A DNA stretch of 64,000 bases from Arthrobacter caoxuetaonis (GTDB lineage Bacteria > Actinomycetota > Actinomycetes > Actinomycetales > Micrococcaceae): NCBI RefSeq assembly GCF_023921125.1, contig NZ_CP099466.1, positions 1,860,001-1,924,000 of the forward strand, in the 5' to 3' direction. The position numbers and the translations under genes were made by a program. Positions 45,878 to 54,167 of this stretch are shown piece after piece. Below the pieces are notes generated by a model that was given only the letters and a program-made list of their open reading frames with translations, was not told where the DNA came from and did not search any database. Numbering within the stretch: the stretch's first letter is position 1; each line of letters begins with the position of its first letter.

Positions 45878-47518
45878 TTGAACAGCACGGCCCCGGCGAA
45901 TGAGCTGGTCCTTTACCGCAACGGTTCGGTTTACAGCTCGGCCGATCCTTTTGCGACCGCCATGCTCGTGGACGGCGGCACCGTCGCCTGGGTCGGTTCC
46001 GAGCAGGCGGCCACCTCGATCCAGGACTCCAAGATGCGGGTCGTGGATCTTCAGGGTGCCCTCGCTGCACCCGGCTTCGTCGACTCGCACGTCCACCTCA
46101 CGGAGACCGGCCTGGCCGAATCTTCGCTGGACCTCTCCGGCGTCCGCTCCCTGGCAGAGCTGCTCAGCACTGTTGCCGCTGCAGCCGGTGAGTCCTCCGG
46201 GCTTCTGCTCGGGCACGGCTGGGATGAATCGGGCTGGCCCGAAGCGCGGATTCCCACTGCGGCAGAGCTGGATGCGGCCTCCGGAAACCGGCGGGTCTAT
46301 CTGGCCCGCGCAGACGTGCACTGCGCCGTCGTTTCGGGGACCCTGGCAGCCGAACTCGGCCTGTCCGGCATGGATGGCTGGGACAACGGCTTTGTGACCC
46401 GCGGTGCCCATGAGGCTGCCCGCACCGCATCCCGCAATCTGAGCCTTCAGGAACGTGCCCGCTTCCAGCGTGCCGCCTTGGACCTGGCTGCCTCCCGGGG
46501 AATCGTAGCAGTGGCCGAAATGGCGGCTCCCCATATTGCTCCACCGGAGGACCTGCGCCAGCTCCTGGGCCTTGAAGGCACACTCGGTTCCGTTCCCGGC
46601 CCGCAGGTCCTGCCGTACTGGGGCCAGCTGGCAACCACTGAACAGGACCTGGCAGACCTGCGGGAAGCGTTTGGCGGTAAACTCCTGGGCCTTGCCGGAG
46701 ACTTGAACATTGACGGTTCCTTCGGCGCCCGGACAGCGGCGGTGCGGCTCCCGTATGCGGATGCTCCGGAGACTTCGGGAAGCCTCTACCTGGGCGAGGA
46801 AGAGGCAGCCCGGCACCTTGAACTGGCCACCCGCGCCGGCCTCCAGGCCGGTTTCCACGTCATCGGCGACGCAGGGCTGGACACAGTGCTGGCAGCACTG
46901 CGCCGCGCAGCGGAGGCCGTGGGGGAGCAGAAGCTCCGCGCGGCGCACCACCGCCTGGAGCATGTGGAACTGACTGACGACGGCGCCATCGCTGAACTGG
47001 TCCGCTTTGGGGTCACTGCCAGCATGCAGCCGTCCTTCGACGCCGCCTGGGGCGGCGGCAGCGGCATGTACAGCCAGCGGCTGGGCAGCCGGAGCAGTTC
47101 CATGAACCGCTTCGCGTCGCTGCTTTCCGCCGGGGTTCCCGTAGTCTTCGGTTCTGACGCACCCGTTACCGCGCTTGATCCCTGGCGAACGGTCCAGGCG
47201 GCCGTGTCCCATTCCAACCCCCAGGAGCGCATCTCCGCCCGGGCCGCGTTTATTGCCCATACCCGGGCAGGCTGGCGTGCCGCCGGGACCGGCAATCCGA
47301 TGCTGGGCCAGCTTGCACCCGGAACCCCGGCCTCGTTTGCTGTCTGGGAGGCCGACGAGCTGATGGTGCAGACTCCCGACTCGTCCGTAGCGTCCTGGAG
47401 CACCGATCCCCGGGCAGGAACACCGTTGCTTCCCGCCTTGGACACCGGTTCACTTCCGCGCTGTCTGCAGACCGTGCACCTCGGTACGGAACTGTACCGC
47501 GCACCGGATTTCAATTAG
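45878..47518 (+). CDS. Amidohydrolase family protein (YtcJ-like)
   Basis: A 546-residue metal-dependent amidohydrolase. It has the metal-binding GFVDSHVHLTETGLAE near residues 66-81, a long insertion domain, GFHVIGDAGLDTVLAALRRA around residue 327, RLEHVELTDDG, and the final metal aspartate in VVFGSDAPVTALDPW at about 425. This is the YtcJ/exoenzyme-regulatory-protein-like group, which hydrolyses unknown amides or formamides. It begins with TTG at 45878, supported by AGGTGA 6 bases upstream. A 440-base non-coding stretch follows before ppm1. Confidence 0.85.
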   Translation: MNSTAPANELVLYRNGSVYSSADPFATAMLVDGGTVAWVGSEQAATSIQDSKMRVVDLQGALAAPGFVDSHVHLTETGLAESSLDLSGVRSLAELLSTVAAAAGESSGLLLGHGWDESGWPEARIPTAAELDAASGNRRVYLARADVHCAVVSGTLAAELGLSGMDGWDNGFVTRGAHEAARTASRNLSLQERARFQRAALDLAASRGIVAVAEMAAPHIAPPEDLRQLLGLEGTLGSVPGPQVLPYWGQLATTEQDLADLREAFGGKLLGLAGDLNIDGSFGARTAAVRLPYADAPETSGSLYLGEEEAARHLELATRAGLQAGFHVIGDAGLDTVLAALRRAAEAVGEQKLRAAHHRLEHVELTDDGAIAELVRFGVTASMQPSFDAAWGGGSGMYSQRLGSRSSSMNRFASLLSAGVPVVFGSDAPVTALDPWRTVQAAVSHSNPQERISARAAFIAHTRAGWRAAGTGNPMLGQLAPGTPASFAVWEADELMVQTPDSSVASWSTDPRAGTPLLPALDTGSLPRCLQTVHLGTELYRAPDFN

Positions 47519-47600
47519 GGGTCCGAATATTCCCCTTGGAACTTCTCTGGAAACCCCCTCTGACCTGCAATTACGTAGAAGTCGCCTAGTCAGCATTGTG

Positions 47601-47628
47601 TTGACACTCTCCGCTCAGCACGTAGGCT
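47601..47628 (+). promoter_or_regulatory. Near-consensus sigma-A promoter
   Basis: -35 TTGACA (47601-47606), 16-base spacer, -10 TAGGCT (47623-47628). It is the best -35/-10 pair noticed in the window and lies 331 bases upstream of the ppm1 start. Confidence 0.75.
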
Positions 47629-47880
47629 AAGGGGACTGCGGACCGGAGACGCCTTGTGCCGATGCCAGTCCGTGAGGCCCGTGCACACGTGCGTGGGGGG
47701 TGGTGGTTCGTCCACCAGAAATGTGTTCGGCCACCAGCAGCAACGCATTGGGGTGGGTTCATCCGTCAGTAGAAAACAGGTCCGGCTTGCCCGGGACTGG
47801 CCCGAAGACGGCGGAACCCGCCCCTCTGTGCGCCTGCGCATCCAACGTACCCGCACGGGCGTCTGCCCGGACGCGTCCCA

Positions 47881-47886
47881 TATACT
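47881..47886 (+). promoter_or_regulatory. Candidate -10 box proximal to ppm1
   Basis: TATACT lies 72 bases before the ppm1 GTG. No clear -35 was found. Confidence 0.35.
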
Positions 47887-47958
47887 GGGAGACCTGCCTA
47901 TCGGCAGTACCCCTCCGGGCCGCGATCAGCGCGGCTCGTGTTTGTTGAAAGGCCATGC

Positions 47959-48687
47959 GTGCGCGTCCTCACCATCATCCCCACCTACAACGAGATCGAG
48001 TCGCTACCCAAGACCCTGGCACGGCTGCGGGCCGCTGTACCTGACTCGGACGTGCTGATTGCGGACGACAACAGCCCCGATGGTACAGGCGCCTTCGCCG
48101 ACGAACAGGCAGCCCGCGATCCGCAGGTCCATGTCCTGCACCGCAAGGGCAAGGAAGGGCTTGGCGCTGCCTACATCGCAGGCTTCCGCTGGGGTCTGGA
48201 CAAGGGTTACGACATCCTCGTGGAGATGGACGCCGACGGCTCCCACAAGCCCGAGCAGCTGCCGCTCCTCCTCGACGCCTCGAAGGAAGGGGCTGACCTG
48301 GTCATCGGTTCCCGCTGGGTACCGGGCGGGTCGGTTGTGAACTGGCCACTGCACCGCAAGCTGCTTTCCCGCGCGGGGAGCACGTATTCACGGTTCATGC
48401 TGGGAATCCCGGTCCGCGATATCACGGCCGGGTACCGCGCCTTCCGCCGCACCACCCTGGAGAAACTGGACCTCTCCGCCGTTGAATCCGTGGGCTACGG
48501 CTTCCAGGTGGACATGACGTTCCGGGTAGCGCGGCTGGGCCTGACCATCAAGGAAGTTCCCATCACCTTCGTCGAGCGAGAGTTTGGCGCGTCGAAGATG
48601 AGCGGCAACATTGTTTTTGAAGCGATTGGGAACGTGACCAAGTGGGGCCTGGGCGCCCGCTGGGAGAAACTAACCCGCCGGGGCTGA
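47959..48687 (+). CDS. ppm1: Polyprenol monophosphomannose synthase (GT2)
   Basis: Transfers mannose from GDP-mannose to polyprenyl phosphate on the cytoplasmic side of the membrane, making the donor for lipoglycan and protein mannosylation. The 242-residue protein is a soluble GT2 domain: LTIIPTYNEIESLPKTL, DDNSPDGTG, and the DxD-type EMDADGSHKPEQL at about residues 92-104. GYRAFRRTTL and FVEREFGASKMSG are typical of DPM synthases. No fused acyltransferase domain is present. GTG 47959 is chosen because GAAAGG lies 7 bases before it and it matches the family start; the longer in-frame reading has no ribosome site. A strong terminator follows. Confidence 0.93.
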   Translation: MRVLTIIPTYNEIESLPKTLARLRAAVPDSDVLIADDNSPDGTGAFADEQAARDPQVHVLHRKGKEGLGAAYIAGFRWGLDKGYDILVEMDADGSHKPEQLPLLLDASKEGADLVIGSRWVPGGSVVNWPLHRKLLSRAGSTYSRFMLGIPVRDITAGYRAFRRTTLEKLDLSAVESVGYGFQVDMTFRVARLGLTIKEVPITFVEREFGASKMSGNIVFEAIGNVTKWGLGARWEKLTRRG

Positions 48688-48714
48688 GCCCCCGGACAGA
48701 CACACCGGGTACGG

Positions 48715-48749
48715 CAAAGGCCGGCTGCCGTTACGGCAGCCGGCCTTTG
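48715..48749. terminator. Two-way terminator between ppm1 and rbpA
   Basis: A perfect 16-pair stem (48715-48730 with 48734-48749) closes on loop TTA. It ends in AAAGG on the left and CCTTTG on the right, so it serves the convergent ppm1 and rbpA transcripts. Confidence 0.85.
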
Positions 48750-48801
48750 TACGTCCGGAGCGGGTCCTGCCGGCGTCTACCGGAAGGCAGGGAGACAGCT
48801 G

Positions 48802-49149
48802 CTAGGAAGCAGCACGCTCCCCGCGGCGTTCGCGCAGCTTGTCCAGGCGATCTTGGAGGATGACCTCAAGCTCTTCGATGCTGCGGCGTTCGAGCAGCAT
48901 GTCCCAGTGCGTACGTACAGGCTTGTCGTTGCTGGTGTCCGGCTTCTCGCCGTCAACCAGCAGGGCTTCCTTACCGGTCTTGGAAACCCATACCGGAGGA
49001 ACCTCGGCTTCAGCGGCAAAGGTCACGAACACCCGTTCGCCGTCCTCGCACCGGTATTCGACACGCTGGCGGGGAGCCGGCTCCACACCGGATTCCGTCT
49101 CCATGCTCTGCGCACCCAGTCGCATACCCCGCAGGCTACGATCGCTCAT
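48802..49149 (-). CDS. rbpA: RNA polymerase-binding protein RbpA
   Basis: An actinobacterial transcription factor that binds the sigma subunit and RNA polymerase and stabilises open complexes. The 115-residue protein has the N-terminal tail MSDRSLRGMRLGAQSMETE, the core domain with VEYRCEDGERVFVTFAAEAE, the basic linker, and the C-terminal sigma-interaction domain THWDMLLERRSIEELEVILQ. The ATG has AGGGAGAG 3 bases before it. A 216-base upstream gap contains a SigR/SigH-like promoter and a TATAAT box, matching the stress control of rbpA known in Streptomyces. Confidence 0.95.
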   Translation of the reverse strand: MSDRSLRGMRLGAQSMETESGVEPAPRQRVEYRCEDGERVFVTFAAEAEVPPVWVSKTGKEALLVDGEKPDTSNDKPVRTHWDMLLERRSIEELEVILQDRLDKLRERRGERAAS

Positions 49150-49262
49150 TATCTCTCCCTCAATCAGTTTTCGAAGGACCGCTGGGGTCCATCTTTAGTG
49201 CTCGCTGCGCCGAAGGGGCAGCCCCCCGTGCTCTGTGCAGCACCAAACGGTTCGTCTGGTAG

Positions 49263-49289
49263 AACGCCGCAGCCGCAAATCCTGTTCCC
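49263..49289 (-). promoter_or_regulatory. SigR/SigH-type promoter of rbpA (candidate)
   Basis: On the minus strand GGGAAC (49284-49289) is separated by 18 bases from GTT (49263-49265). This is the thiol-stress ECF sigma consensus (GGAAC/T, N17-19, GTT). It would give a leader of about 105 bases before the rbpA ATG. Confidence 0.6.
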
Positions 49290-49330
49290 GGCAGAGCTGA
49301 CTTACAGCCCATACCCCGGCAAACAACCAA

Positions 49331-49336
49331 TTATAC
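49331..49336 (-). promoter_or_regulatory. TATAAT -10 box upstream of rbpA
   Basis: A perfect TATAAT on the minus strand lies 181 bases before the rbpA start. No good -35 is visible, so it may work as a weak or extended -10 promoter. Confidence 0.4.
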
Positions 49337-49365
49337 CGGCAGCCGGGCAGCGGCACGTACCGGGT

Positions 49366-50343
49366 CTAAGGAGCCTGTTCCCCGGAGCCGACCGGAACAC
49401 CGGTGCCGGTGCCTGCAGCGGAGCCAGGCGCAGCGACGGGGGAGGAGGGACCGGGCTTCACATCGGGAAGGAAATCTCCCAGTGCTGATCCCACGCCCCG
49501 CAGTGCCTCGCCCAGCTCGCTCGGGATGATCCACAGCTTGTTGGCGCTTCCCTCTGCCAGCTTCGGCAGGGTCTGCAGGTACTGGTAGGCAAGCAGCTTC
49601 TGGTCCGGGTTGCCCTTGTGGATCGCATCGAAGACCTTCTGGATGGCCTGTGATTCACCGTCTGCCCGGAGAATCGCTGCCTTGGCGTCACCCTCAGCCG
49701 CCAGGATCGCAGCCTGCCGACGGCCTTCTGCGGTAAGGATCTGGGACTGCTTGGTACCTTCGGCGGTCAGGATGGTTGCACGGCGTTCACGCTCGGCACG
49801 CATCTGCTTTTCCATGGAGTCCTGGATGGACAGGGGCGGCTCAATCGCCTTGAGCTCAACCCGGGAGACCCGGATGCCCCAGCGGCCGGTGGCTTCATCG
49901 AGGACCCCGCGCAGCTGGCCGTTGATCCTGTCGCGGGAGGTGAGCGCTTCCTCGAGGTTCAGCCCGCCGACGACGTTTCGCAGCGTGGTGGTGGTGAGCT
50001 GCTCGACGGCGTGGATGTAGTTCGCGATTTCATACGTTGCGGCCCGGGCATCCGTGACCTGGAAGTACACGACAGTATCGATGGAGACCACGAGGCTGTC
50101 CTCGGTGATCACCTGCTGCGGCGGGAAGGAAACGACCTGCTCACGCAGGTCAAGCAGCGGCAGGAGCCGGTCGACGAATGGAATGAGGATGTTCAGTCCA
50201 GGGTCCAGCGTCCTCAGGTACTTGCCGAGCCTTTCCACCACGCCGGCCCGCGCCTGGGGGATAATCCGGACGGATTTGACCAGGACGACCAAGACGAAGA
50301 TGACCAGGACGGCCAAAACGATAAGCACTACGGTGGTTTCCAT
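49366..50343 (-). CDS. SPFH/Band 7 membrane-scaffold protein (stomatin-like)
   Basis: A 325-residue membrane protein with an N-terminal hairpin helix (VVLIVLAVLVIFVLVVLVKS) and an SPFH domain (about residues 30-190) containing IIPQARAGVVERLGKYLRTL and the stomatin-type strand SIDTVVYFQVTDARAATYEI. A long coiled coil rich in A/E/R/Q (about 190-260) follows, with repeats of the type ILTAEGxxQAxI. The C-terminus is Pro/Gly-rich. ATG 50343 is preferred because AAGGGGG lies just upstream and the longer reading has no membrane or family support. It follows a NfeD-like gene, the usual NfeD-stomatin pair of membrane microdomains. Confidence 0.9.
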   Translation of the reverse strand: METTVVLIVLAVLVIFVLVVLVKSVRIIPQARAGVVERLGKYLRTLDPGLNILIPFVDRLLPLLDLREQVVSFPPQQVITEDSLVVSIDTVVYFQVTDARAATYEIANYIHAVEQLTTTTLRNVVGGLNLEEALTSRDRINGQLRGVLDEATGRWGIRVSRVELKAIEPPLSIQDSMEKQMRAERERRATILTAEGTKQSQILTAEGRRQAAILAAEGDAKAAILRADGESQAIQKVFDAIHKGNPDQKLLAYQYLQTLPKLAEGSANKLWIIPSELGEALRGVGSALGDFLPDVKPGPSSPVAAPGSAAGTGTGVPVGSGEQAP

Positions 50344-50457
50344 ATTCCCCCTTGAAAGGTGGCCGGTGCCTGGGTGGTCCGGCCTCTGTCTGCCCCCGTT
50401 CCAGCGGAGGACTGTGGCCTTCGGGCGGAGCCGTCGGGCCAAGGATTCGGTTCGGTA

Positions 50458-50970
50458 CTACCGGCCGGAAAGCCCGTCGCCGCTGCCCGGCTCCACGCCC
50501 CTGCCGCGGCCGGGCTTCAGCGGTTCGACGACCGCCGTCGCGCCCTCAATGCGGGTGACGGATACTTCTTCGCCTGCGGGAAGCAGGGATCCATCACCGG
50601 ACCGGGCGGTCCAGGTGTCACCGGCGAGCTTCACGGTGCCGGTGCGCGAGCCGACGGGTTCCAGGGTGAGCGCAGCTTCGCCGATCAGGCGGTCAATGTT
50701 GGACCGGTGCTCTTTGGTGCCCATCTTCAGGTGCTTGAGGCCGATGGGCCGGACGACCACGATCATCAGCAGGGCCACAACACAGAACAGGACTACCTGA
50801 AGGAACAACGGAGCGGCAAGGACAGCGGCAAGCATCGCGGCGAGGGCACCTGCGGACAGCATGGCGAAGAAGAGATCCAGCGTCAGTGTCTCTATGGCAG
50901 CAAAGCCGAGAAAGAGCACCAGCCAGACAACCCAGCTGTAATTGACGAGCCAATCGAACAGTTCCTGCAT
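50458..50970 (-). CDS. NfeD-like membrane protein
   Basis: A 170-residue protein with three or four membrane helices (WVVWLVLFLGFAAIETLTL; LFFAMLSAGALAAMLAAVLA; LFLQVVLFCVVALLMIVVV) and a C-terminal OB-fold NfeD domain (about residues 100-160: DRLIGEAALTLEPVGSRTGT, KLAGDTWTARS). NfeD proteins pair with SPFH proteins; the SPFH gene lies 114 bases downstream on the same strand. ATG 50970 was chosen because GGAGGG lies 6 bases before it; the upstream extension is not conserved-looking. Confidence 0.88.
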   Translation of the reverse strand: MQELFDWLVNYSWVVWLVLFLGFAAIETLTLDLFFAMLSAGALAAMLAAVLAAPLFLQVVLFCVVALLMIVVVRPIGLKHLKMGTKEHRSNIDRLIGEAALTLEPVGSRTGTVKLAGDTWTARSGDGSLLPAGEEVSVTRIEGATAVVEPLKPGRGRGVEPGSGDGLSGR

Positions 50971-51124
50971 GATGCTTCCCTCCGGCTCAGTCCGGTCGGT
51001 GTTTGGGCGGCGGGCTGAGAAAGTTTGCTGGTCCTTGGGCACATTCTGCCTGACTTTCCGTGCTTAACCTAGGCGTCCGCGGAGCCCGGGCGCGCCCCGC
51101 GGGCGGCGCTGCGCACCCGGCGGG

Positions 51125-51964
51125 CTAGACGGCGGCGAAACGGGAAACAGAAAAAGCCGCGCTTACGGACAGGGGAAATGACGCTGAGTCCAGCGTGTGC
51201 TCCAGGCCTGCCCGGTCGAGATGGTGGGCCGAAGGCCCCATCAGTGCGGCGTTCATTGTGTCAGTGCGGCTGAGGTCCATGCTGTATTCGACGCGCCGGG
51301 AGGCTTCCAGCGTGAAGCCCGGGCCGAGTGCCTGCGCGACGTGCTCATCCTTCCCGGCGCCGATGCCCAGCAGCCCGGCTATCGCACGGAGTTCGCGCAG
51401 ATGGGACGGCAGGGGCGTGACCACTACCAGCGCCCCGCCGGGAACAAGGACGCGCCGGAACTCCTGCGGATTCCGGGGGGCGAAGACATTCAGCACAAGA
51501 TCTGCCGCTCCGTCAGCCAGCGGCAGCGGCCGCCAGACATCCCAGACGAGCGCAAAGCCGGACGGCAGCGCCCGGGCGGCGCGGCGGAGAGCGTACTTGG
51601 AAATATCAAGGGCAACCACCTCGGAGGCATCCAGTGCCTTTGAGACTTCGGCGAGGTAGTACCCGGTGCCGGCACCGGCATCAAGGATGACTGGATTCGC
51701 AGCTGCCGTTGTACCCAGATCTGTCAGTGCCTGTGCCAGGGGGGCATAGTGTCCTGCACCCAGGAAATCGGCCCTCGCCTGGACCATGTCGGCCGTATCC
51801 GCCTGGAACTTGGTTCCGGCTCCTGTCAGCAGATTGAAATAGCCCTGCTTTGCGGCGTCGAACCCGTGTCCCTGAGGACAGCCCAGCCGGCGGCGCCCGG
51901 CGTCCGCAAGCAGTTTCTCCCCGCAGGCGGGGCAGACCAGCAGCGGCCGGGATTCGATGGGCAT
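51125..51964 (-). CDS. 23S rRNA (guanine-N1)-methyltransferase, RlmA-like
   Basis: A 279-residue SAM enzyme that modifies a guanine in helix 35 of 23S rRNA. The N-terminal zinc finger has CPACGEKL and GCPQGHGFDAAKQGYFNLL, as in RlmA/TlrB. The methyltransferase domain has the SAM motif VILDAGAGTGYYLAEVSKAL and the VVALDISKYALRRAARALP strand. The family includes RlmAI, RlmAII and the tylosin-resistance protein TlrB; which guanine is modified cannot be told. ATG 51964 was chosen because a TAGGAT box sits 7 bases before it. It is divergent from the S9 peptidase gene. Confidence 0.88.
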   Translation of the reverse strand: MPIESRPLLVCPACGEKLLADAGRRRLGCPQGHGFDAAKQGYFNLLTGAGTKFQADTADMVQARADFLGAGHYAPLAQALTDLGTTAAANPVILDAGAGTGYYLAEVSKALDASEVVALDISKYALRRAARALPSGFALVWDVWRPLPLADGAADLVLNVFAPRNPQEFRRVLVPGGALVVVTPLPSHLRELRAIAGLLGIGAGKDEHVAQALGPGFTLEASRRVEYSMDLSRTDTMNAALMGPSAHHLDRAGLEHTLDSASFPLSVSAAFSVSRFAAV

Positions 51965-51971
51965 ACCTCCC

Positions 51972-51977
51972 ATCCTA
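51972..51977 (-). promoter_or_regulatory. -10 box for leaderless RlmA-like gene
   Basis: On the minus strand TAGGAT ends 7 bases before ATG 51964. Confidence 0.4.
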
Positions 51978-52030
51978 GGCGGCCGCGGCTGGCCGGCGCC
52001 TGCCGATCAGAGTGAGCCGGGACACCTTGC

Positions 52031-52036
52031 TAAGCT
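52031..52036 (+). promoter_or_regulatory. -10 box for leaderless S9 peptidase gene
   Basis: TAAGCT ends 7 bases before GTG 52044. The opposing box of the divergent methyltransferase gene lies 54 bases to the left. Confidence 0.45.
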
Positions 52037-52043
52037 CGGTTCC

Positions 52044-54128
52044 GTGAAACCCAGTGACCTTCCCTTCCTGAATTCCGTATCCGAACCCACCCTGCACCCG
52101 GACGCCAGCCGTGCCGTCGTCTCCGTGCAGCGCCCTGATTTTGCTGCCGATGCCTATGTGGGCCAGCTGTGGAATATTCCCCTGGACGGCGGAACACCCT
52201 CCCGCCTGACCCGCGGTTTCAGCGATACCGCTCCGCAGTTCTCGCCGGATGGGAGCACACTGGTCTTCCTTCGCTCCCATGCCGGAGGCCGCCCGCAGCT
52301 GTTCGCCATGCCGGCTCCCGGCGGCGAACCCGTGCAGCTGACTGACCGGTTGCTGGGCGTGTCCTGGTTCCGGTTCGCACCCGATTCCACGCGCCTGGTC
52401 TTCTCCTCCCGGGAACCTGAGCAGGGCCGGTACGGAACGGTCGACGGCGTAGGCCCCGGTGCCGAGGACCCGCGCCTGATCACAACACTGAAGTACCGGA
52501 TGAACGGGCTGGGATACTCCGGCGACAAACACGCCCAGGCTTTTGTCCTCGCCCTTCCCGATCCCGGCGGCGAACCTTTTATCCGTCCGGTGGGGCGGGC
52601 AGCGGTGGACAACGGCGGCGCCGCCGCCGACGGGCTTCCCGAGGCACGGCAGCTCACCCGCTGCGGAACGGATGTCCAGAACCCGGTCTTCAGCGCGGAC
52701 GGAACACGTGTCCTCTTCACCGCTGCGCTGCATGAAGGCGCAGATGCTGACCTGGTGACCGACGTCTACGAGGTCAGCGCTGACGGACCGGGGGAGGAGC
52801 CGCGCAGGCTTACCAATCTGGCCGGCGGTCCCCGCCTTGGCGCCAGCTACCCGGTCCAAAGCCCGGACGGAGCGTGGCTGTACTACTTGGCGCAGGACCT
52901 TTCGGATACCGGACGGGACTTCGTGGCACGCAACACCGCCCTGTACGCCGCCCCGGCCGGCAACCCCGCCAACGCCGTCCGCCTCACCGATCCCGAGACC
53001 GTTGACCTCGCAGGGGGAGGGATCGTTCCCGAGCACGGTGCCGTCCTGGTTTTCAACCTCCACCGCGGGGCAACCCAGCTGCTCCGCGTTGATGCAGCCG
53101 GAACCATCGACACTCTCGTCGCGGGTCCGCGCGTAGTCACGGGTGCGGCGTCCGCGGCAGGAACCGTCGTCGTCTCCTTCACTGATCCCGGTACTGCGGG
53201 AGACGTAGCGGCCGTGGACAGCGAAGCCCCGGACAACATCCGGGTGCTGAGCGACTTCTCCGCCGATTTCCGTGCCTCCGCCGGCGTGCTCGAACTCCGG
53301 GAAGAAACGCATCCCTCTGCCGACGGCTATCCGGTCCATGGCTGGGTTGTCCTGCCGGAGGGCGAAGGACCGCACCCGGTCCTGCTGAACATCCACGGCG
53401 GACCGTTCTCGCAGTACGGCTGGGGCCTCTTCGACGAGGCGCAGACCTATGCTGCGGCCGGGTATGCAGTGCTGATGTGCAACCCGCGCGGCTCCTCAGG
53501 GTACGGACAGCAGCACGGCCGTTCTATCCAGGCAGCGATGGGCACGCTGGACCTGCAGGACGTGCTGGGATTCCTGGAGGGCGTCCTGGCCGCACACCCG
53601 GACCTCGACGCCGGACGCCTGGGCGTAATGGGCGGTTCCTACGGCGGGTACCTGACGGCATGGACCATTGCGCAGGACCACAGGTTCACTTCCGCCATTG
53701 TGGAGCGCGGCTTCCTCGATCCGCTGTCCTTCATTGGATCCTCGGACATCGGATGGTTCTTTGCGGAGGCCTACACGGGATCTGATCCCCAACACATCCT
53801 CACGCAGAGCCCCTTTGCCCAGGTGGACAAGGTCCGCACACCCGCCCTGGTGATCCACTCCGAGGAGGACCTGCGCTGCCCGGTTGAACAGGCACAGCGC
53901 TATTACACAGCCCTGAAGCTGCGCGATGTCCCCACCGAACTGCTCCTGTTCCCGGGCGAGAACCATGAGCTGTCGCGGACAGGAACGCCCTGGCACCGCC
54001 GCCAGCGCTTCGAGCACATCCTGCGGTGGTGGGCCAAGTGGCTGCCGACAAGCCAGAACCCGGCTGCGGAAGAAGCCGGCGAAGCCGAAGACAACACCGG
54101 GGCACGGGTACCGGCACCCCAGGCGTAG
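52044..54128 (+). CDS. S9-family serine peptidase (acylaminoacyl peptidase-like)
   Basis: A 694-residue cytoplasmic peptidase. The N-terminal 420 residues form a beta-propeller with TolB/WD-like repeats (TRGFSDTAPQFSPDGSTLVF; SADGTRVLF), which filters substrates. The C-terminal alpha/beta hydrolase has the nucleophile S532 in GVMGGSYGGYLTAW, an Asp in the DLRCPVEQAQ region, and His in PGENHELSRTG. All three catalytic residues are present. Acidic low-complexity residues end the protein. GTG 52044 is supported by the adjacent -10 box; no signal peptide is seen. Confidence 0.92.
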   Translation: MKPSDLPFLNSVSEPTLHPDASRAVVSVQRPDFAADAYVGQLWNIPLDGGTPSRLTRGFSDTAPQFSPDGSTLVFLRSHAGGRPQLFAMPAPGGEPVQLTDRLLGVSWFRFAPDSTRLVFSSREPEQGRYGTVDGVGPGAEDPRLITTLKYRMNGLGYSGDKHAQAFVLALPDPGGEPFIRPVGRAAVDNGGAAADGLPEARQLTRCGTDVQNPVFSADGTRVLFTAALHEGADADLVTDVYEVSADGPGEEPRRLTNLAGGPRLGASYPVQSPDGAWLYYLAQDLSDTGRDFVARNTALYAAPAGNPANAVRLTDPETVDLAGGGIVPEHGAVLVFNLHRGATQLLRVDAAGTIDTLVAGPRVVTGAASAAGTVVVSFTDPGTAGDVAAVDSEAPDNIRVLSDFSADFRASAGVLELREETHPSADGYPVHGWVVLPEGEGPHPVLLNIHGGPFSQYGWGLFDEAQTYAAAGYAVLMCNPRGSSGYGQQHGRSIQAAMGTLDLQDVLGFLEGVLAAHPDLDAGRLGVMGGSYGGYLTAWTIAQDHRFTSAIVERGFLDPLSFIGSSDIGWFFAEAYTGSDPQHILTQSPFAQVDKVRTPALVIHSEEDLRCPVEQAQRYYTALKLRDVPTELLLFPGENHELSRTGTPWHRRQRFEHILRWWAKWLPTSQNPAAEEAGEAEDNTGARVPAPQA

Positions 54129-54167
54129 GAAGTCTCAGCGGGCTGCGGACGCCCGGCGTACCTGGAC

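Larger units (their letters stand above)
47519..47958 (+). other. 440-base non-coding stretch with strong promoter; possible ncRNA or long ppm1 leader
   Basis: No convincing protein gene is seen on either strand. A consensus promoter at 47601-47628 would start RNA near 47635. Downstream are several pairing segments: CGGACC (47639-47644) with GGTCCG (47779-47784), GCCAGTCC (47664-47671) with GGACTGGC (47794-47801), and a 6-pair hairpin TGGTGG/CCACCA around 47700. The first two pairs interlock, so they would be a pseudoknot or alternatives. A second -10 box TATACT at 47881-47886 could start a short ppm1 leader containing hairpin CTGCC-TAT-CGGCAG. No match to tmRNA, SRP or RNase P cores was recognised. 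Confidence 0.5.
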
